Below are positions 25,318 to 35,095 of a stretch of 64,000 nucleotides of DNA, piece after piece. Position 1 is the stretch's first letter. Each line of letters begins with the position of its first letter. The DNA lies in the NCBI RefSeq assembly GCF_016907295.1, contig NZ_JAFBBR010000001.1, positions 1,178,001 through 1,242,000 on the forward strand. The letters run 5' to 3'. The stretch comes from Microbacterium dextranolyticum. GTDB taxonomy: Bacteria; Actinomycetota; Actinomycetes; Actinomycetales; Microbacteriaceae. The notes below the pieces were generated by a model. It was given only the letters and a program-made list of their open reading frames with translations, did not search any database and had not been told where the DNA came from. The position numbers and the translations under genes were made by a program.

Positions 25318-25381
25318 CCGCGAAACCGCGCGTATGTCACGTATGCGCCCTTCGGACCGCACACACCGGCAGTCTCGCGGG
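25318..25381. repeat. Intergenic palindromic repeat, family 2, degenerate copy
   Basis: The left arm CCGCGAAACCGCGCGTATGT and right arm ACACACCGGCAGTCTCGCGG pair imperfectly. It resembles the better copies at 37205 and 38298 in length and arm order. Confidence 0.5.
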
Positions 25382-25390
25382 CGAGCATGC

Positions 25391-25457
25391 TGCGTGAGAC
25401 CTCGCTTGTGTACCGCGTACGGCCCTCGAGGCGTACACGCGGGCGGTCTCGCAGGGG
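25391..25457. repeat. Intergenic palindromic repeat, family 2
   Basis: The left arm TGCGTGAGACCTCGCTTGTG and the right arm containing GCGTACACGCGGGCGGTCTCGC pair around a short centre. It follows the degenerate copy by 9 bp, making a tandem pair in the 264-bp gap between the merR gene and parA. Confidence 0.6.
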
Positions 25458-25531
25458 AGCGAGGCGAGCACGCGCGGCTGGTAACGAGGGCCGCGCGGGC
25501 GATCGCCCCGCTCCTCTCCCGAGGAACGCTG

Positions 25532-26338
25532 TCAGGCGCGCTGTTCGCCAGCCGTGATACGGCCGGTGCGCATGATGCGATCCAGCAGGGCGTCGAAGTC
25601 GCCGGCGAGTTCCTGCGCCGAATCGCCGGGCCAGATGTGCAACGGCTTCGCTGCACCCTGCGCCTGCTGCAGCGATGTGCGCTCGGGCAACTGGGGCGAG
25701 AGGACGAGGGGGCCGAACATGTCGCGGAGCTCTTTGATGCGGAACTGGTGCTCGATCGACTGGGGCCGCACGCGGTTGACGACGATGCCGAGCGGCTGCA
25801 GGCGCGGAGACAGTCCGCGGCGGATCTCCTCGATCGCGCGGAGCGCCCGGTCGGCGGCGGCCACCGAGAACAGCCCGGGCTCCGTGACGACGACGACGCG
25901 ATCCGACGCCGCCCATGCGGTGCGCGTCAGGGCATTGAGCGAGGGCGCGCAGTCGATCAGCACGAGGTCGTAGTCGGCCTCGATCGTCGCGAGCGCCTCT
26001 TCGAGTTTCCAGACATCGCGCACGCTCGGGTGCGGTCCGTCGAAGTTGATGGCCGACGGGCTGCCGATCATGACGTCGATCGTTCCGGCGTGCACCTTCG
26101 CCCAGCCGCTCGAGGTGATCGCCTGGCGGACGACCTTCTCTTTGGGATTGGCGAGGACGTCGGCGATGTTCAGCCGGCCGGCGACCTGGATGTCCAGCCC
26201 CGTCGACACGTCGGATTGCGGGTCGAGGTCGACGACGAGGGTCCGGACGCCGCGGGCGAAAGCCGCGGAGGCGAGCCCGAGCGTCACGGTCGTCTTGCCG
26301 ACCCCCCCCTTGAGTGAGGAGACGGAGAGTACGTGCAC
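25532..26338 (-). CDS. Orphan ParA/Soj-type ATPase
   Basis: The 268-residue protein is a deviant Walker A ATPase ([17 protein letters not shown] at the N-terminus, with the second Lys in KGGVGKT, and VVDLDPQSDVS as switch I). Such proteins form DNA-bound dimers that position chromosomes, plasmids or complexes. No parB gene or parS-like site is next to it, so it is probably not the main chromosomal ParA. The start is GTG. The gene is divergent from pyc with overlapping promoters, and a second ParA-type gene lies on the far side of pyc. Confidence 0.85.
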   Translation of the reverse strand: MHVLSVSSLKGGVGKTTVTLGLASAAFARGVRTLVVDLDPQSDVSTGLDIQVAGRLNIADVLANPKEKVVRQAITSSGWAKVHAGTIDVMIGSPSAINFDGPHPSVRDVWKLEEALATIEADYDLVLIDCAPSLNALTRTAWAASDRVVVVTEPGLFSVAAADRALRAIEEIRRGLSPRLQPLGIVVNRVRPQSIEHQFRIKELRDMFGPLVLSPQLPERTSLQQAQGAAKPLHIWPGDSAQELAGDFDALLDRIMRTGRITAGEQRA

Positions 26339-26346
26339 GAGGCTCT

Positions 26347-26366
26347 ACGTTACCGTCCCCTAGGCT
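26347..26366. promoter_or_regulatory. Overlapping divergent promoters of parA and pyc
   Basis: A minus-strand -10 box TAACGT (26347-26352) lies 8 nt before the parA start, and a plus-strand box TAGGCT (26361-26366) serves pyc with a leader of about 60 nt. The -35 region of each promoter must lie across or beyond the other's -10 box, so polymerase cannot sit on both at once. Confidence 0.5.
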
Positions 26367-26431
26367 GTGAGGACACTCAGGCACGTCCGGTCGTGCGACG
26401 CCGCGCACCGGTCTCTCCGTAAGAGGTGAGC

Positions 26432-29400
26432 ATGTTCCGAAAGATCCTGGTCGCGAACCGTGGCGAGATCGCCATCCGCGCCTTCCGCGCCGCCGTCGAG
26501 CTCGGTGCCCGCACCGTCGCCGTCTTCCCCTGGGAGGACCGCGGGTCGCTGCATCGGCAGAAAGCGGACGAATCCTACGAGATCGGCGAGCAGGGGCATC
26601 CCGTCCGTGCCTACCTCGACGTCGACGAGATCATCCGTGTGGCACTGGCCTCGGGAGCCGACGCGATCTACCCGGGCTACGGATTCCTCTCCGAGAATCC
26701 CGAGCTCGCGGCCCGCGCCGCCGAGAACGGCATCGTCTTCATCGGGCCGCCCGCCCGGGCACTCGAGATGGCCGGCAACAAGGTGACCGCGAAGCACCAC
26801 GCGATCGCCGCGGGCGTGCCGGTGCTGCGCTCGACCGAGGCGTCCGACGACGTCGACGCGCTCGTCGCGCAGGCCGAAGAGATCGGATTCCCGATCTTCG
26901 TCAAGGCCGTCGCGGGCGGCGGCGGGCGAGGCATGCGACGCGTCGAGACCGCGGGGGAGCTGCCGCCCGCGATCGCGGAGGCCTCTCGTGAGGCCGCGGC
27001 CGCCTTCGGCGACGGACGGGTCTTCCTCGAGCAGGCCGTGATCCGTCCCCGCCACATCGAGGTGCAGGTGCTCGCGGATGCCGCGGGCGAGACCGTGCAC
27101 CTGTTCGAGCGCGACTGCTCCGTCCAGCGACGGCATCAGAAGGTCATCGAGATCGCGCCCGCCCCGAACCTCGATCCTGCGATCCGTGACGCGCTGCACG
27201 CGCACGCGGTCGCCTTCGCGCGCTCGATCGGCTACGTGAACGCGGGCACCGTGGAGTTCCTGCTCGAGACCGCCGGCCCGCGCACCGGCGAGGTCGTGTT
27301 CATCGAGATGAACCCCCGCATCCAGGTCGAACACACGGTCACCGAAGAGGTCACCGATGTCGATCTGGTGCAGTCCCAGATCCGCATCGCCGCGGGCGAG
27401 ACCCTCGCCGATCTCGGCCTGCATCAGAACGACATCCACCTGCGCGGCGCGGCCCTGCAGTGCCGCATCACGACGGAGGACCCGTCGCAGGGGTTCCGGC
27501 CCGACACGGGGCGGATCACCACCTACCGGTCGCCGGGCGGGGCAGGCATTCGTCTGGACGGCGGCACGACTGCCGCGGGATCGCAGATCAGCCCGCACTT
27601 CGATTCGATGCTCGCCAAGCTCACCTGCCGCGGACGCGACTTCCCGGCGGCGGTCGCCCGCGCCCGCAGGGCGCTGGCCGAGTTCCGCATCCGCGGCGTC
27701 TCGACGAACATCCCGTTCCTGCGCGCCGTCCTCGACGACGCGGCGTTCACGGCCGGCGATGTGTCGACCTCGTTCATCGACGAGCGCCCCGAGCTGCTGA
27801 CGCGCAACCCGTCGCGCGACCGGGCGACGAAGCTGCTCAAGTGGCTCGCCGACGTGACGGTGAACCAGCCGTACGGCGAAAAGCCGCTCTCGGTGTCGCC
27901 GGGCAGCAAGCTGCCCGCGATCGACCTGTCCTCGCCGCCGCCGCGCGGCGGTCGCGATCTGCTGCGCGAACTCGGCCCGGCCGGCTTCGCTCAGGCTCTG
28001 CGAGCCCAGACCGCGCTCGCCGTGACCGAGACGACCTTCCGCGACGCGCATCAGTCGCTGTTGGCGACCCGTGTGCGCACGCGCGACCTCGTCCGGGTCG
28101 GTCCGCACGTGGCCCGCATGACGCCGCAGCTGCTGTCGGTCGAGGCCTGGGGTGGAGCGACGTACGACGTCGCGTTGCGTTTCCTCGCCGAGGATCCGTG
28201 GGAGCGGCTGGAGGCCCTCCGCGACGCGATGCCGAACATCCCGATCCAGATGCTGCTGCGCGGTCGGAACACGGTCGGCTACACGCCGCGGCCGACGGCT
28301 GTCACCGACGCCTTCGTGACGGAGGCGGCGGCGACCGGCGTCGACATCTTCCGCATCTTCGACGCCCTCAACGACATCGATCAGATGGTCCCCGCGATCT
28401 CGGCCGTGCTCGAGACCGGCACGGCCGTCGCCGAAGTGGCGCTGTGTTACACCGGCGACCTGCTCGATCCGGCCGAGACCCTGTACACGCTCGACTACTA
28501 CCTGGGGCTGGCGGAGCGCATCGTCGACAGCGGCGCGCACATCCTCGCGATCAAGGACATGGCGGGGCTGCTGCGGCCCGCCGCGGCGGCGCGCCTGGTC
28601 GGAGCGCTCCGCGAGAGGTTCGACCTCCCGGTCCACGTGCACACCCACGACACCGCGGGCGGTCAACTCGCCACGCTGCTCGCCGCCAGCGCGGCCGGTG
28701 CCGATGCGGTGGATGCCGCCGCCGCGCCGCTGGCCGGAACGACGAGCCAGCCCTCGCTGTCGAGCCTCGTCGCCGCCCTCGCACACACCGACCGTGACAC
28801 GGGGCTCGACCTCGACGCCGTCGGCGCGCTGGAGCCCTACTGGGAGGCCGTGCGTCACCTGTACCGGCCGTTCGAGTCGGGACTGCCGGGCCCCACGGGG
28901 CGCGTGTACCACCACGAGATCCCCGGTGGACAGCTGTCGAACCTGCGCCAGCAGGCGATCGCCCTGGGGCTTGCCGACGACTTCGAACGCATCGAGGACA
29001 TGTATGCGGCCGCCGACCGGATCCTCGGGCGGATCCCGAAAGTGACCCCGTCGTCGAAGGTCGTCGGCGACCTGGCGCTCGCCCTCGTCGCCGCGAACGC
29101 CGACCCGGCCGACTTCGAGCAGAATCCGCAGGCGTACGACATCCCCGACTCGGTCGTCGGCTTCATGGCGGGCGAGCTCGGCGATCTGCCGGGCGGATGG
29201 CCCGAGCCGTTCCGTAGCAAGGTGCTCGCCGGGCGCGAAGTCACGATCGAGATCCCGGCGCTCACACCCGACGAGCGGGAGGGGCTCGCCGGCGATGCGG
29301 CGACGCGCCGGCAGACGCTCAACCGGCTGCTGTTCCCGGGGCCGGCCACCGAGTTCGAGGCCATGCGCGCCGCGTACGGCGATCTGTCCGCGCTCGGCAC

Positions 29401-29839
29401 CCCCGACTACTTCTACGGTCTCAAGCCCGGCGAGGAGCACGTCGCCGAGATCGATCCCGGCGTGCAGCTCTACGTCGGCCTCGAGGCGATCGGTGAGCCG
29501 GATGCCGCGGGTATGCGCACCGTCATGACGACCCTCAACGGCCAGCTGCGACCCGTGTTCGTGCGTGACCGCAGCATCGCCGTCGAATCCCGCCAGGTCG
29601 AGAAGGCCGACACCTCCCGGCCCGGCCAGGTCGCCGCGCCCTTCTCGGGCGTCGTGACCCTCAAGGCGCAGGTCGGTGACCGAGTCCAGGCCGGACACGC
29701 GGTGGCATCCATCGAGGCGATGAAGATGGAAGCGGCCATCACGGCACCCGTCGACGGGGTCGTGGAGAGGCTCGCCGTCTCCGCGACGGCATCCGTCGAG
29801 GCGGGGGACCTTTTGCTGGTCATCCGACCCGCCGACTAG
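26432..29839 (+). CDS. pyc: Pyruvate carboxylase
   Basis: The 1135-residue biotin enzyme makes oxaloacetate from pyruvate, bicarbonate and ATP to refill the citrate cycle. Domains in order: biotin carboxylase (about 1-450, KILVANRGEIAIRAF, GGGGRGMRRV, EMNPRIQVEHTVTEE), carboxyltransferase (about 530-800, ETTFRDAHQSLLATRVRTRD with metal-ligand Asp, and HVHTHDTAGGQ), the allosteric/tetramer region, and biotinyl carrier with the biotin Lys at about 1098 in EAMKMEAAI. The ATG at 26432 was preferred over GTG at 26426 because AGAGGTG lies before it. The length is typical of single-chain enzymes. Confidence 0.97.
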   Translation: MFRKILVANRGEIAIRAFRAAVELGARTVAVFPWEDRGSLHRQKADESYEIGEQGHPVRAYLDVDEIIRVALASGADAIYPGYGFLSENPELAARAAENGIVFIGPPARALEMAGNKVTAKHHAIAAGVPVLRSTEASDDVDALVAQAEEIGFPIFVKAVAGGGGRGMRRVETAGELPPAIAEASREAAAAFGDGRVFLEQAVIRPRHIEVQVLADAAGETVHLFERDCSVQRRHQKVIEIAPAPNLDPAIRDALHAHAVAFARSIGYVNAGTVEFLLETAGPRTGEVVFIEMNPRIQVEHTVTEEVTDVDLVQSQIRIAAGETLADLGLHQNDIHLRGAALQCRITTEDPSQGFRPDTGRITTYRSPGGAGIRLDGGTTAAGSQISPHFDSMLAKLTCRGRDFPAAVARARRALAEFRIRGVSTNIPFLRAVLDDAAFTAGDVSTSFIDERPELLTRNPSRDRATKLLKWLADVTVNQPYGEKPLSVSPGSKLPAIDLSSPPPRGGRDLLRELGPAGFAQALRAQTALAVTETTFRDAHQSLLATRVRTRDLVRVGPHVARMTPQLLSVEAWGGATYDVALRFLAEDPWERLEALRDAMPNIPIQMLLRGRNTVGYTPRPTAVTDAFVTEAAATGVDIFRIFDALNDIDQMVPAISAVLETGTAVAEVALCYTGDLLDPAETLYTLDYYLGLAERIVDSGAHILAIKDMAGLLRPAAAARLVGALRERFDLPVHVHTHDTAGGQLATLLAASAAGADAVDAAAAPLAGTTSQPSLSSLVAALAHTDRDTGLDLDAVGALEPYWEAVRHLYRPFESGLPGPTGRVYHHEIPGGQLSNLRQQAIALGLADDFERIEDMYAAADRILGRIPKVTPSSKVVGDLALALVAANADPADFEQNPQAYDIPDSVVGFMAGELGDLPGGWPEPFRSKVLAGREVTIEIPALTPDEREGLAGDAATRRQTLNRLLFPGPATEFEAMRAAYGDLSALGTPDYFYGLKPGEEHVAEIDPGVQLYVGLEAIGEPDAAGMRTVMTTLNGQLRPVFVRDRSIAVESRQVEKADTSRPGQVAAPFSGVVTLKAQVGDRVQAGHAVASIEAMKMEAAITAPVDGVVERLAVSATASVEAGDLLLVIRPAD

Positions 29840-29887
29840 CCTGGGGCGGGGGCGCTCGGCGTCCCTGAGTCATCAGGAGTGTGGAAC

Positions 29888-31573
29888 GTGGCGCACGAGC
29901 GCAATGAGAACAGCGGCGACGACGCCGACAACGGCATCCTCGCAGACCCCGTGGGGGCCGAGACCACAGGTATCGGCATCGTCGACGGCGCGACCGCCCA
30001 GATCGACGTCATGATCCCGGCCGTCGTCGACGACGACCTCGTCGACGACGATGTGGTGCTCGACGACGACGCGTCGCTCGTCGAGTGGGGCAGTGCACCT
30101 GCGACGCTCGAGCCTCGCGCCGCAGCGACGGTGACGGAGGCAGCCGCCGACGCGAGCCACGCGCCCGAGGAGGAGGTGCCGGAGGTCGAGCAGGTCGAGG
30201 ACGCCGCGCAACCATCCGCCGCAGACGCGATCGAGGCGCCTGACGCCGACGCGGAGGAGCCGTCGTCGGCGCACGAGATCCCCGCTCACGAGGCGCCTGC
30301 GCACGATGACCTCGTCGACGACGATGCCGGGCAGGTCGAGGTCGCCGCGTCCGCGGATGCGGCCGACCAGGTCCCGACGGCGCACGCGGCAGACGCGCGA
30401 CTCGGGGACGAGGCCGTTCCCGTCGCGCCGCGCGCCTCCGACGCGGTCGCGGAGGCAGGCGCGCCGCTCACGCGCGAACCGGTGGCCGCCGCTGTGGCGG
30501 TGCCCGCCCACAACCCCCGTCCGGTGCGCGTCGCCGCCCCTGCAGAGATCGACCATCACGAGCGGATGCGCCCGCGCACGTCCGAGATCGCGCTGCAGTC
30601 GCGTCGTGTGGGCGACTTCGAGGCCGACCGCGAGAGTTCGGATCTGCTCACCGCCGATCGCCTGCTCGACCCGGCGCATGTCGTGCGTCCCGAACCCGAA
30701 GGCGCCTGGCAGCACCTCGTCTACACCTTGTCGGGCCGCCGCATCCATCTGGGCGACAGTAAGCGCGCGCAGGCGCGCAAGGACCTCGACCGCCGCATCG
30801 CCGCACCGCTGTCGGGAGGCGCTCGCTTCGTGCCGGTCCTCTCGCGCAAGGGTGGCGTGGGTAAGACCACGGTCACGACGCTCCTCGGCATGGCCCTCGC
30901 GGATGCGCGTGAGGACCGCATCATCGCCGTCGACGCGAACCCCGATCGCGGCACGCTCGCCGAGCGGATCGGTCGGCCGAGCGGCAAGACGGTGCGCGAC
31001 CTCGTGCGAGCGCGCGCCGACGTGCACGGCTTCAACGACATCTCCCAGATCGTCACGCGCGACGACACGCGGCTGGACGTCCTGGCATCCGATGCCGACC
31101 CGCACGTGTCCGAGGCGTTCAGCGACACCGACTACCGCGACGTCGCCGAGGTCGCGGCGCACTACTACTCGGTCGTCCTGACCGACACCGGCACCGGCAT
31201 CGTCCACTCGGTGATGGCGTCGACCCTCGAGCAGGCGGACGAGCTCGTCATCGTCGCGGGCCTCAGCGTCGACGAGGCGCGGCTCGCGTCCGAGACGCTC
31301 ACCTGGCTCGAGTCGAACGGCTACGCCGATCGTGTGCGGGCCGCCGTGGTCGTTCTCAACACGGCCCGGCCGGGTGCCCCGCTGGTGCGCGCCGACCAGC
31401 TGGAGGCGCACTTCCGCAGCCGCGTCCGCGCGGTCGTCCGACTGCCGTACGACCCGCACATCGCCTCGGGCAGCGCCATCTCGTTCCGCGACCTGCAGCC
31501 CGAGACCCGCGCCGCCGCGCGCGAGCTCGCCGCGATCGTCGTCGAGGGGCTGCGTGCGGGGGTCACGGCCTGA
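29888..31573 (+). CDS. MinD/ParA-type ATPase with long acidic N-terminal region (EspI-like)
   Basis: The 561-residue protein has two parts. About residues 1-215 are disordered, rich in Ala, Asp, Glu and Pro, with repeated DLVDDD units. The C-terminal part (about 300-560) is a deviant Walker ATPase with [19 protein letters not shown] and [16 protein letters not shown]. This layout resembles mycobacterial EspI and related actinobacterial proteins linked to type VII secretion, but no secretion genes are nearby. AGGAG precedes the GTG at 29888 by 8 nt, which decides this start over GTG 29879. A -10 box TAGCCT lies near 29837. The stop overlaps def by one base. Confidence 0.78.
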   Translation: MAHERNENSGDDADNGILADPVGAETTGIGIVDGATAQIDVMIPAVVDDDLVDDDVVLDDDASLVEWGSAPATLEPRAAATVTEAAADASHAPEEEVPEVEQVEDAAQPSAADAIEAPDADAEEPSSAHEIPAHEAPAHDDLVDDDAGQVEVAASADAADQVPTAHAADARLGDEAVPVAPRASDAVAEAGAPLTREPVAAAVAVPAHNPRPVRVAAPAEIDHHERMRPRTSEIALQSRRVGDFEADRESSDLLTADRLLDPAHVVRPEPEGAWQHLVYTLSGRRIHLGDSKRAQARKDLDRRIAAPLSGGARFVPVLSRKGGVGKTTVTTLLGMALADAREDRIIAVDANPDRGTLAERIGRPSGKTVRDLVRARADVHGFNDISQIVTRDDTRLDVLASDADPHVSEAFSDTDYRDVAEVAAHYYSVVLTDTGTGIVHSVMASTLEQADELVIVAGLSVDEARLASETLTWLESNGYADRVRAAVVVLNTARPGAPLVRADQLEAHFRSRVRAVVRLPYDPHIASGSAISFRDLQPETRAAARELAAIVVEGLRAGVTA

Positions 31574-32064
31574 TGGCGGTCCGTGAGATCCGCCTCTTCG
31601 GCGACCCCGTGCTGCGCGCCGTGTGCGCCCCGATCGACACGGTCGACGACGGCACGCGAGCGCTCGTCCAGGACCTCCTCGACACCGTCGAGCTGCCGGG
31701 CCGTGCCGGCGTCGCCGCACCCCAGATCGGCGTGGGCGTCCGTGCGTTCAGCTACAACATCGACGGCGACATCGGCTACGTCTTGAATCCCGTGCTCGCC
31801 GAGGTGCGCGGTGAGCCGTCGCCGGTGGGGGAGGGATGCCTGTCGGTACCCGGTCTGTGGCACGACGCCATCCGCTACCCATGGGCTCGTGTGACCGGCG
31901 TCGACCTCGACGGGAATGACATCGTGCTCGAAGGCGACGGTCTGCTCGCGCAGGCGCTGCAGCACGAGACCGATCACCTCGACGGTATGCTCTATCTCTC
32001 CCGGCTGAGTCCGGAGAACCGCCGCGCCGCGATGCGCGAGGTGCGCGAGAGCTCCTGGTTCTGA
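31573..32064 (+). CDS. def: Peptide deformylase
   Basis: The 163-residue metalloenzyme removes the formyl group from new proteins. All three motifs are present: [16 protein letters not shown] with metal ligand Cys 89, and QHETDHLDG with His 131, His 135 and catalytic Glu 132. The length is normal. The TGATG overlap with the upstream ATPase gene implies translational coupling. This partner is unusual, since def often stands with fmt. Confidence 0.95.
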   Translation: MAVREIRLFGDPVLRAVCAPIDTVDDGTRALVQDLLDTVELPGRAGVAAPQIGVGVRAFSYNIDGDIGYVLNPVLAEVRGEPSPVGEGCLSVPGLWHDAIRYPWARVTGVDLDGNDIVLEGDGLLAQALQHETDHLDGMLYLSRLSPENRRAAMREVRESSWF

Positions 32065-32109
32065 CTCTCGTCTCCGCCGGGGCGCGGCCGTTCCCGGAAC
32101 GAGACCGCG

Positions 32110-33942
32110 TCAGCCCAGTGAGACGTTCGTGGTGTTGACCGGCACCGTGTAGATCTCCTCGATGGCATCGGCGAAGTCGTCGAGGATGACGCCCCGCTTG
32201 ATGCTCATCTTCGGGGTGAGGTGCCCGCTCGCCTCCGTCCATTCGGTGTCGAGGATGGTGAACTTGCGGATGGACTCGGCGCGCGAGACCCCCTTGTTCG
32301 CGATGTCGACGGCGCGCTGGACTTCGGCGCGCACCGCGGGGTTTCTCGCGGCATCCGCCAACGACATGTCGCCGGGCAGCGAGTTGTTCGCGAGCCAGGC
32401 GGGCAACATCTCGGGGTCGAGAGTGATGAGGGCCGAGATGAACGGGCGCTGATCGCCGACCACGACCACCTGACCGACGATCGGATTGGCGCGGATGGGG
32501 TCTTCGAGCGCGGCGGGGGCGACGTTCTTGCCGCCCGCCGTCACGATGATCTCTTTCTTGCGGCCCGTGATGGTGAGGAACCCCTCGTCGTCGAACGATC
32601 CGATGTCCCCCGTGCGGAACCACTCGCCGTCGAAGGCGGCGGCGGTCGCCTCGGGGTTGCGCCAGTACTCCTTGAACACGTTGATGCCGCGGACCTCGAT
32701 CTCGCCGTCGTCGGCGAGACGGACGCCGACGCCCGGAAGCACCGGCCCGACCGTGCCGATCTTCGCCTTCGAAGCCTGGTTCACCGTGGCCGGGGCGGTC
32801 GTCTCGGTGAGGCCGTAGCCTTCGAGGATCGTCACACCGAGGCTGTGGAAGAAATGGCCCAGTCGTGGGCCCAGCGGCGCCGAGCCCGACACGGCATAGG
32901 TGACGCGTCCGCCCATGGCGGCGCGCAGCTTGCTGTAGACCAGCCGGTCGAACAGGGCGAACTTGATTCTCGTGCCGAGCGGCACCCGCGCGCCCTCCTG
33001 GAGCAGTGTGGAGTGCTCGATCGCGGTGCGTGCGGCCGCGCGGAAGATCTTGCCCTTGCCCCCGGCCTCGGCCTTCTGCTCGGCGGAGTTGTAGACCTTC
33101 TCGAACACGCGCGGGACCGCGAGCAGGAACGTCGGCTGGAACGAGCCGAGCGCGGGCAGCAGCTGCTTGGTGTCGGGCTGATGCCCGGTCTTCACGCCCG
33201 CATGCACGTCGAGGATCGAGATGAAGCGGGCGAAGACGTGCGCTGTGGTGATGAACAGCAGCGTGGACGCGCCCGGCGTGTTGACGACCTCTTCGAGCGC
33301 ACGCGCCGAGTTGCGGGCGAGCTCCACGAAGTTGCTGTGGGTGAGCACACAGCCCTTGGGGCGGCCCGTCGATCCCGAGGTGTAGATCAGGGTCGCGATG
33401 TCGGATCCGACGGCGAGCGAGCGGCGGCGCTCGATCTCGGCGTCCGTGACGCCCGTGCCCTGCGCGCGCAGCGAGTCCAGCGCGCCGGATGCCATGGTCC
33501 AGACATCGCGGACGAGGGGGACCTCCGAGCGGATCTCCTCGACCCGCGCGGCGTGCTCCTCCGACTCGGCGATGACGGCGATCGCGCCCGAGTCGGAGAG
33601 GATCCACCCGATCTGCGACGCCGAACTCGTCTCGTAGACGGGAACCATGACCGCTCCGGCGAAGAACAGGGCGAAATCGACGAGGGTCCACTCGTAGGTG
33701 GTGCGCGCGACGAAGGCGACCTTGTCACCGGGCTCGATGCCGGCGGCGACGAACCCCTTCGCCAGGGCGATGACGTCGCGTTCGAACTCGGCGGCGGTGA
33801 TATCGCGCCAGCCGGCGCCGTCGGGGACGGCGAACAGGGCGAGCGACGGGGTGGCTCGGACGCGGTCGACCAGCAGATCGGCGATGTTCGCGGACGGGTC
33901 GGCGGGGACGATGGCGGGAATGTCGAACTGTGCGGCGCTCAT
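32110..33942 (-). CDS. Long-chain fatty acid-CoA ligase (FadD15-like)
   Basis: The 610-residue ANL-superfamily enzyme activates fatty acids to acyl-CoA through an acyl-adenylate. The AMP motif is LIYTSGSTGRPKGCVLTH, followed by LEGYGLTETTA, the hinge region WFRTGDIGSFDDEGFLTITGRKKEII and the C-terminal domain. It is closest in layout to the large FadD15/long-chain type. The ATG at 33942 has AAGGAG about 10 nt upstream; an in-frame TTG 9 nt earlier is less likely. A second ligase of another subtype is at 62074. Confidence 0.92.
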   Translation of the reverse strand: MSAAQFDIPAIVPADPSANIADLLVDRVRATPSLALFAVPDGAGWRDITAAEFERDVIALAKGFVAAGIEPGDKVAFVARTTYEWTLVDFALFFAGAVMVPVYETSSASQIGWILSDSGAIAVIAESEEHAARVEEIRSEVPLVRDVWTMASGALDSLRAQGTGVTDAEIERRRSLAVGSDIATLIYTSGSTGRPKGCVLTHSNFVELARNSARALEEVVNTPGASTLLFITTAHVFARFISILDVHAGVKTGHQPDTKQLLPALGSFQPTFLLAVPRVFEKVYNSAEQKAEAGGKGKIFRAAARTAIEHSTLLQEGARVPLGTRIKFALFDRLVYSKLRAAMGGRVTYAVSGSAPLGPRLGHFFHSLGVTILEGYGLTETTAPATVNQASKAKIGTVGPVLPGVGVRLADDGEIEVRGINVFKEYWRNPEATAAAFDGEWFRTGDIGSFDDEGFLTITGRKKEIIVTAGGKNVAPAALEDPIRANPIVGQVVVVGDQRPFISALITLDPEMLPAWLANNSLPGDMSLADAARNPAVRAEVQRAVDIANKGVSRAESIRKFTILDTEWTEASGHLTPKMSIKRGVILDDFADAIEEIYTVPVNTTNVSLG

Positions 33943-34141
33943 GAGCGGCAACTCCTTCGGTACCGGTTGGCGTCGAATGACGGCGTGAGATCGAGTCTAT
34001 CTCTTCGTGACACTCAGTCCCACGAGGGCTCGATTCTCCTTTTCCGGCTCAAGAGCCCGTAGGACTTCCCCCTCCACACTAGACTCTCCGATGCCGCGCC
34101 GTCCTTCGAGGACCGACCCGGGCCGGCCAGGGAGGAGTGGC

Positions 34142-35080
34142 GTGCGTAACGTCGGCATCGACATCGGTGGGACGAAGATCGCCGGAGGCGTCGTCGACGC
34201 GGACGGGACCATTCTGGAACGCCTGCGCGTCCCCACCCCGACCGACACCGCGGCGCTCGCTGCCGCGGTCGGCGAGATGGTCCTCGAGCTGGCCTCCCGC
34301 CACGACATCCACGCCGTCGGTGTCGCCGCGGCCGGCTTCATCGACCGCACGCGCTCGATCATGCTCCACGCCCCCAACATCGACTGGCACGATGAGCCGC
34401 TGCGCGCCGAGTTCGAGGCGCGGATCGGCCGACCTGTGACCCTTGAGAACGACGCGAACGCCGCCGGGTGGGGCGAGTACCGCTTCGGCGCGGGTCGAGG
34501 CTCCACCGACATGGTCATGATCACCCTCGGCACCGGTGTCGGCGGAGCCGTCGTCGGCGACGGCACCCTGCTCATCGGCGCGAACGGCAGTGCGGCCGAA
34601 CTCGGTCACATGCGCTTCGTCCGCGGCGGGCGCGCCTGCGGATGCGGTCAGAGCGGATGCCTCGAGCAGTACGCCTCGGGGCGTGCGCTGCAGCGCGAGC
34701 TCGGCGACATCGCCGATGCCGGCGGCATCGGCGAGCGACTCGCCGCCCATCGCCGGCCCGACGGCATCGTCCCGGGACGCGATCTCGCGATGCTCCTCGC
34801 CGAAGGCGATGCCGGTGCTCTCGAGGCCGTCCGTCGCGTCGCAACGGCTCTCGGCGAGGCCTGCGGCGCGTTCCAAGCCGTGCTCGACCCCGACGTGTTC
34901 GTCATCGGCGGCGGTGTCGCAGAGCTCGGCGAGGTGCTGCTGCAGCCCACCCGCATCGCGTACGACACGTCGCTGCCGGGCTTCGGCGACCGGCCGACGG
35001 CGCGGTTCGCGATCGCGGAGCTCGGCAACGACGCGGGCCTCGTCGGCGTCGCCGACCTCGCCGGCCTGCGGACGGTGTGA
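34142..35080 (+). CDS. glk: ROK family glucokinase
   Basis: The 312-residue kinase phosphorylates glucose with ATP. It has the phosphate motif VGIDIGGTKIAG, ENDANAAGWGEYRFGAG, GTGVGGAVV, the ELGH metal/sugar ligand block, and the ROK zinc motif CGCGQSGCLEQ. The GTG at 34142 follows GGGAGGAG at good spacing. An in-frame ATG at 34091, placed 5 nt after a TAGACT box (34080-34085), would add 17 residues and be leaderless; I prefer the downstream start. The gene is divergent from the acyl-CoA ligase and followed closely by plsC. Confidence 0.9.
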   Translation: MRNVGIDIGGTKIAGGVVDADGTILERLRVPTPTDTAALAAAVGEMVLELASRHDIHAVGVAAAGFIDRTRSIMLHAPNIDWHDEPLRAEFEARIGRPVTLENDANAAGWGEYRFGAGRGSTDMVMITLGTGVGGAVVGDGTLLIGANGSAAELGHMRFVRGGRACGCGQSGCLEQYASGRALQRELGDIADAGGIGERLAAHRRPDGIVPGRDLAMLLAEGDAGALEAVRRVATALGEACGAFQAVLDPDVFVIGGGVAELGEVLLQPTRIAYDTSLPGFGDRPTARFAIAELGNDAGLVGVADLAGLRTV

Positions 35081-35095
35081 GTCCGGGAGCCTCTG

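Noticed and set aside
25274..25530. Short frames in the gap between merR and parA
   Set aside because: They run through the palindromic repeats, change with them, and have no start signals.
26360..29698. Very long minus-strand frame antisense to pyc
   Set aside because: No domain, biased composition, and pyc is intact; it is a shadow frame.
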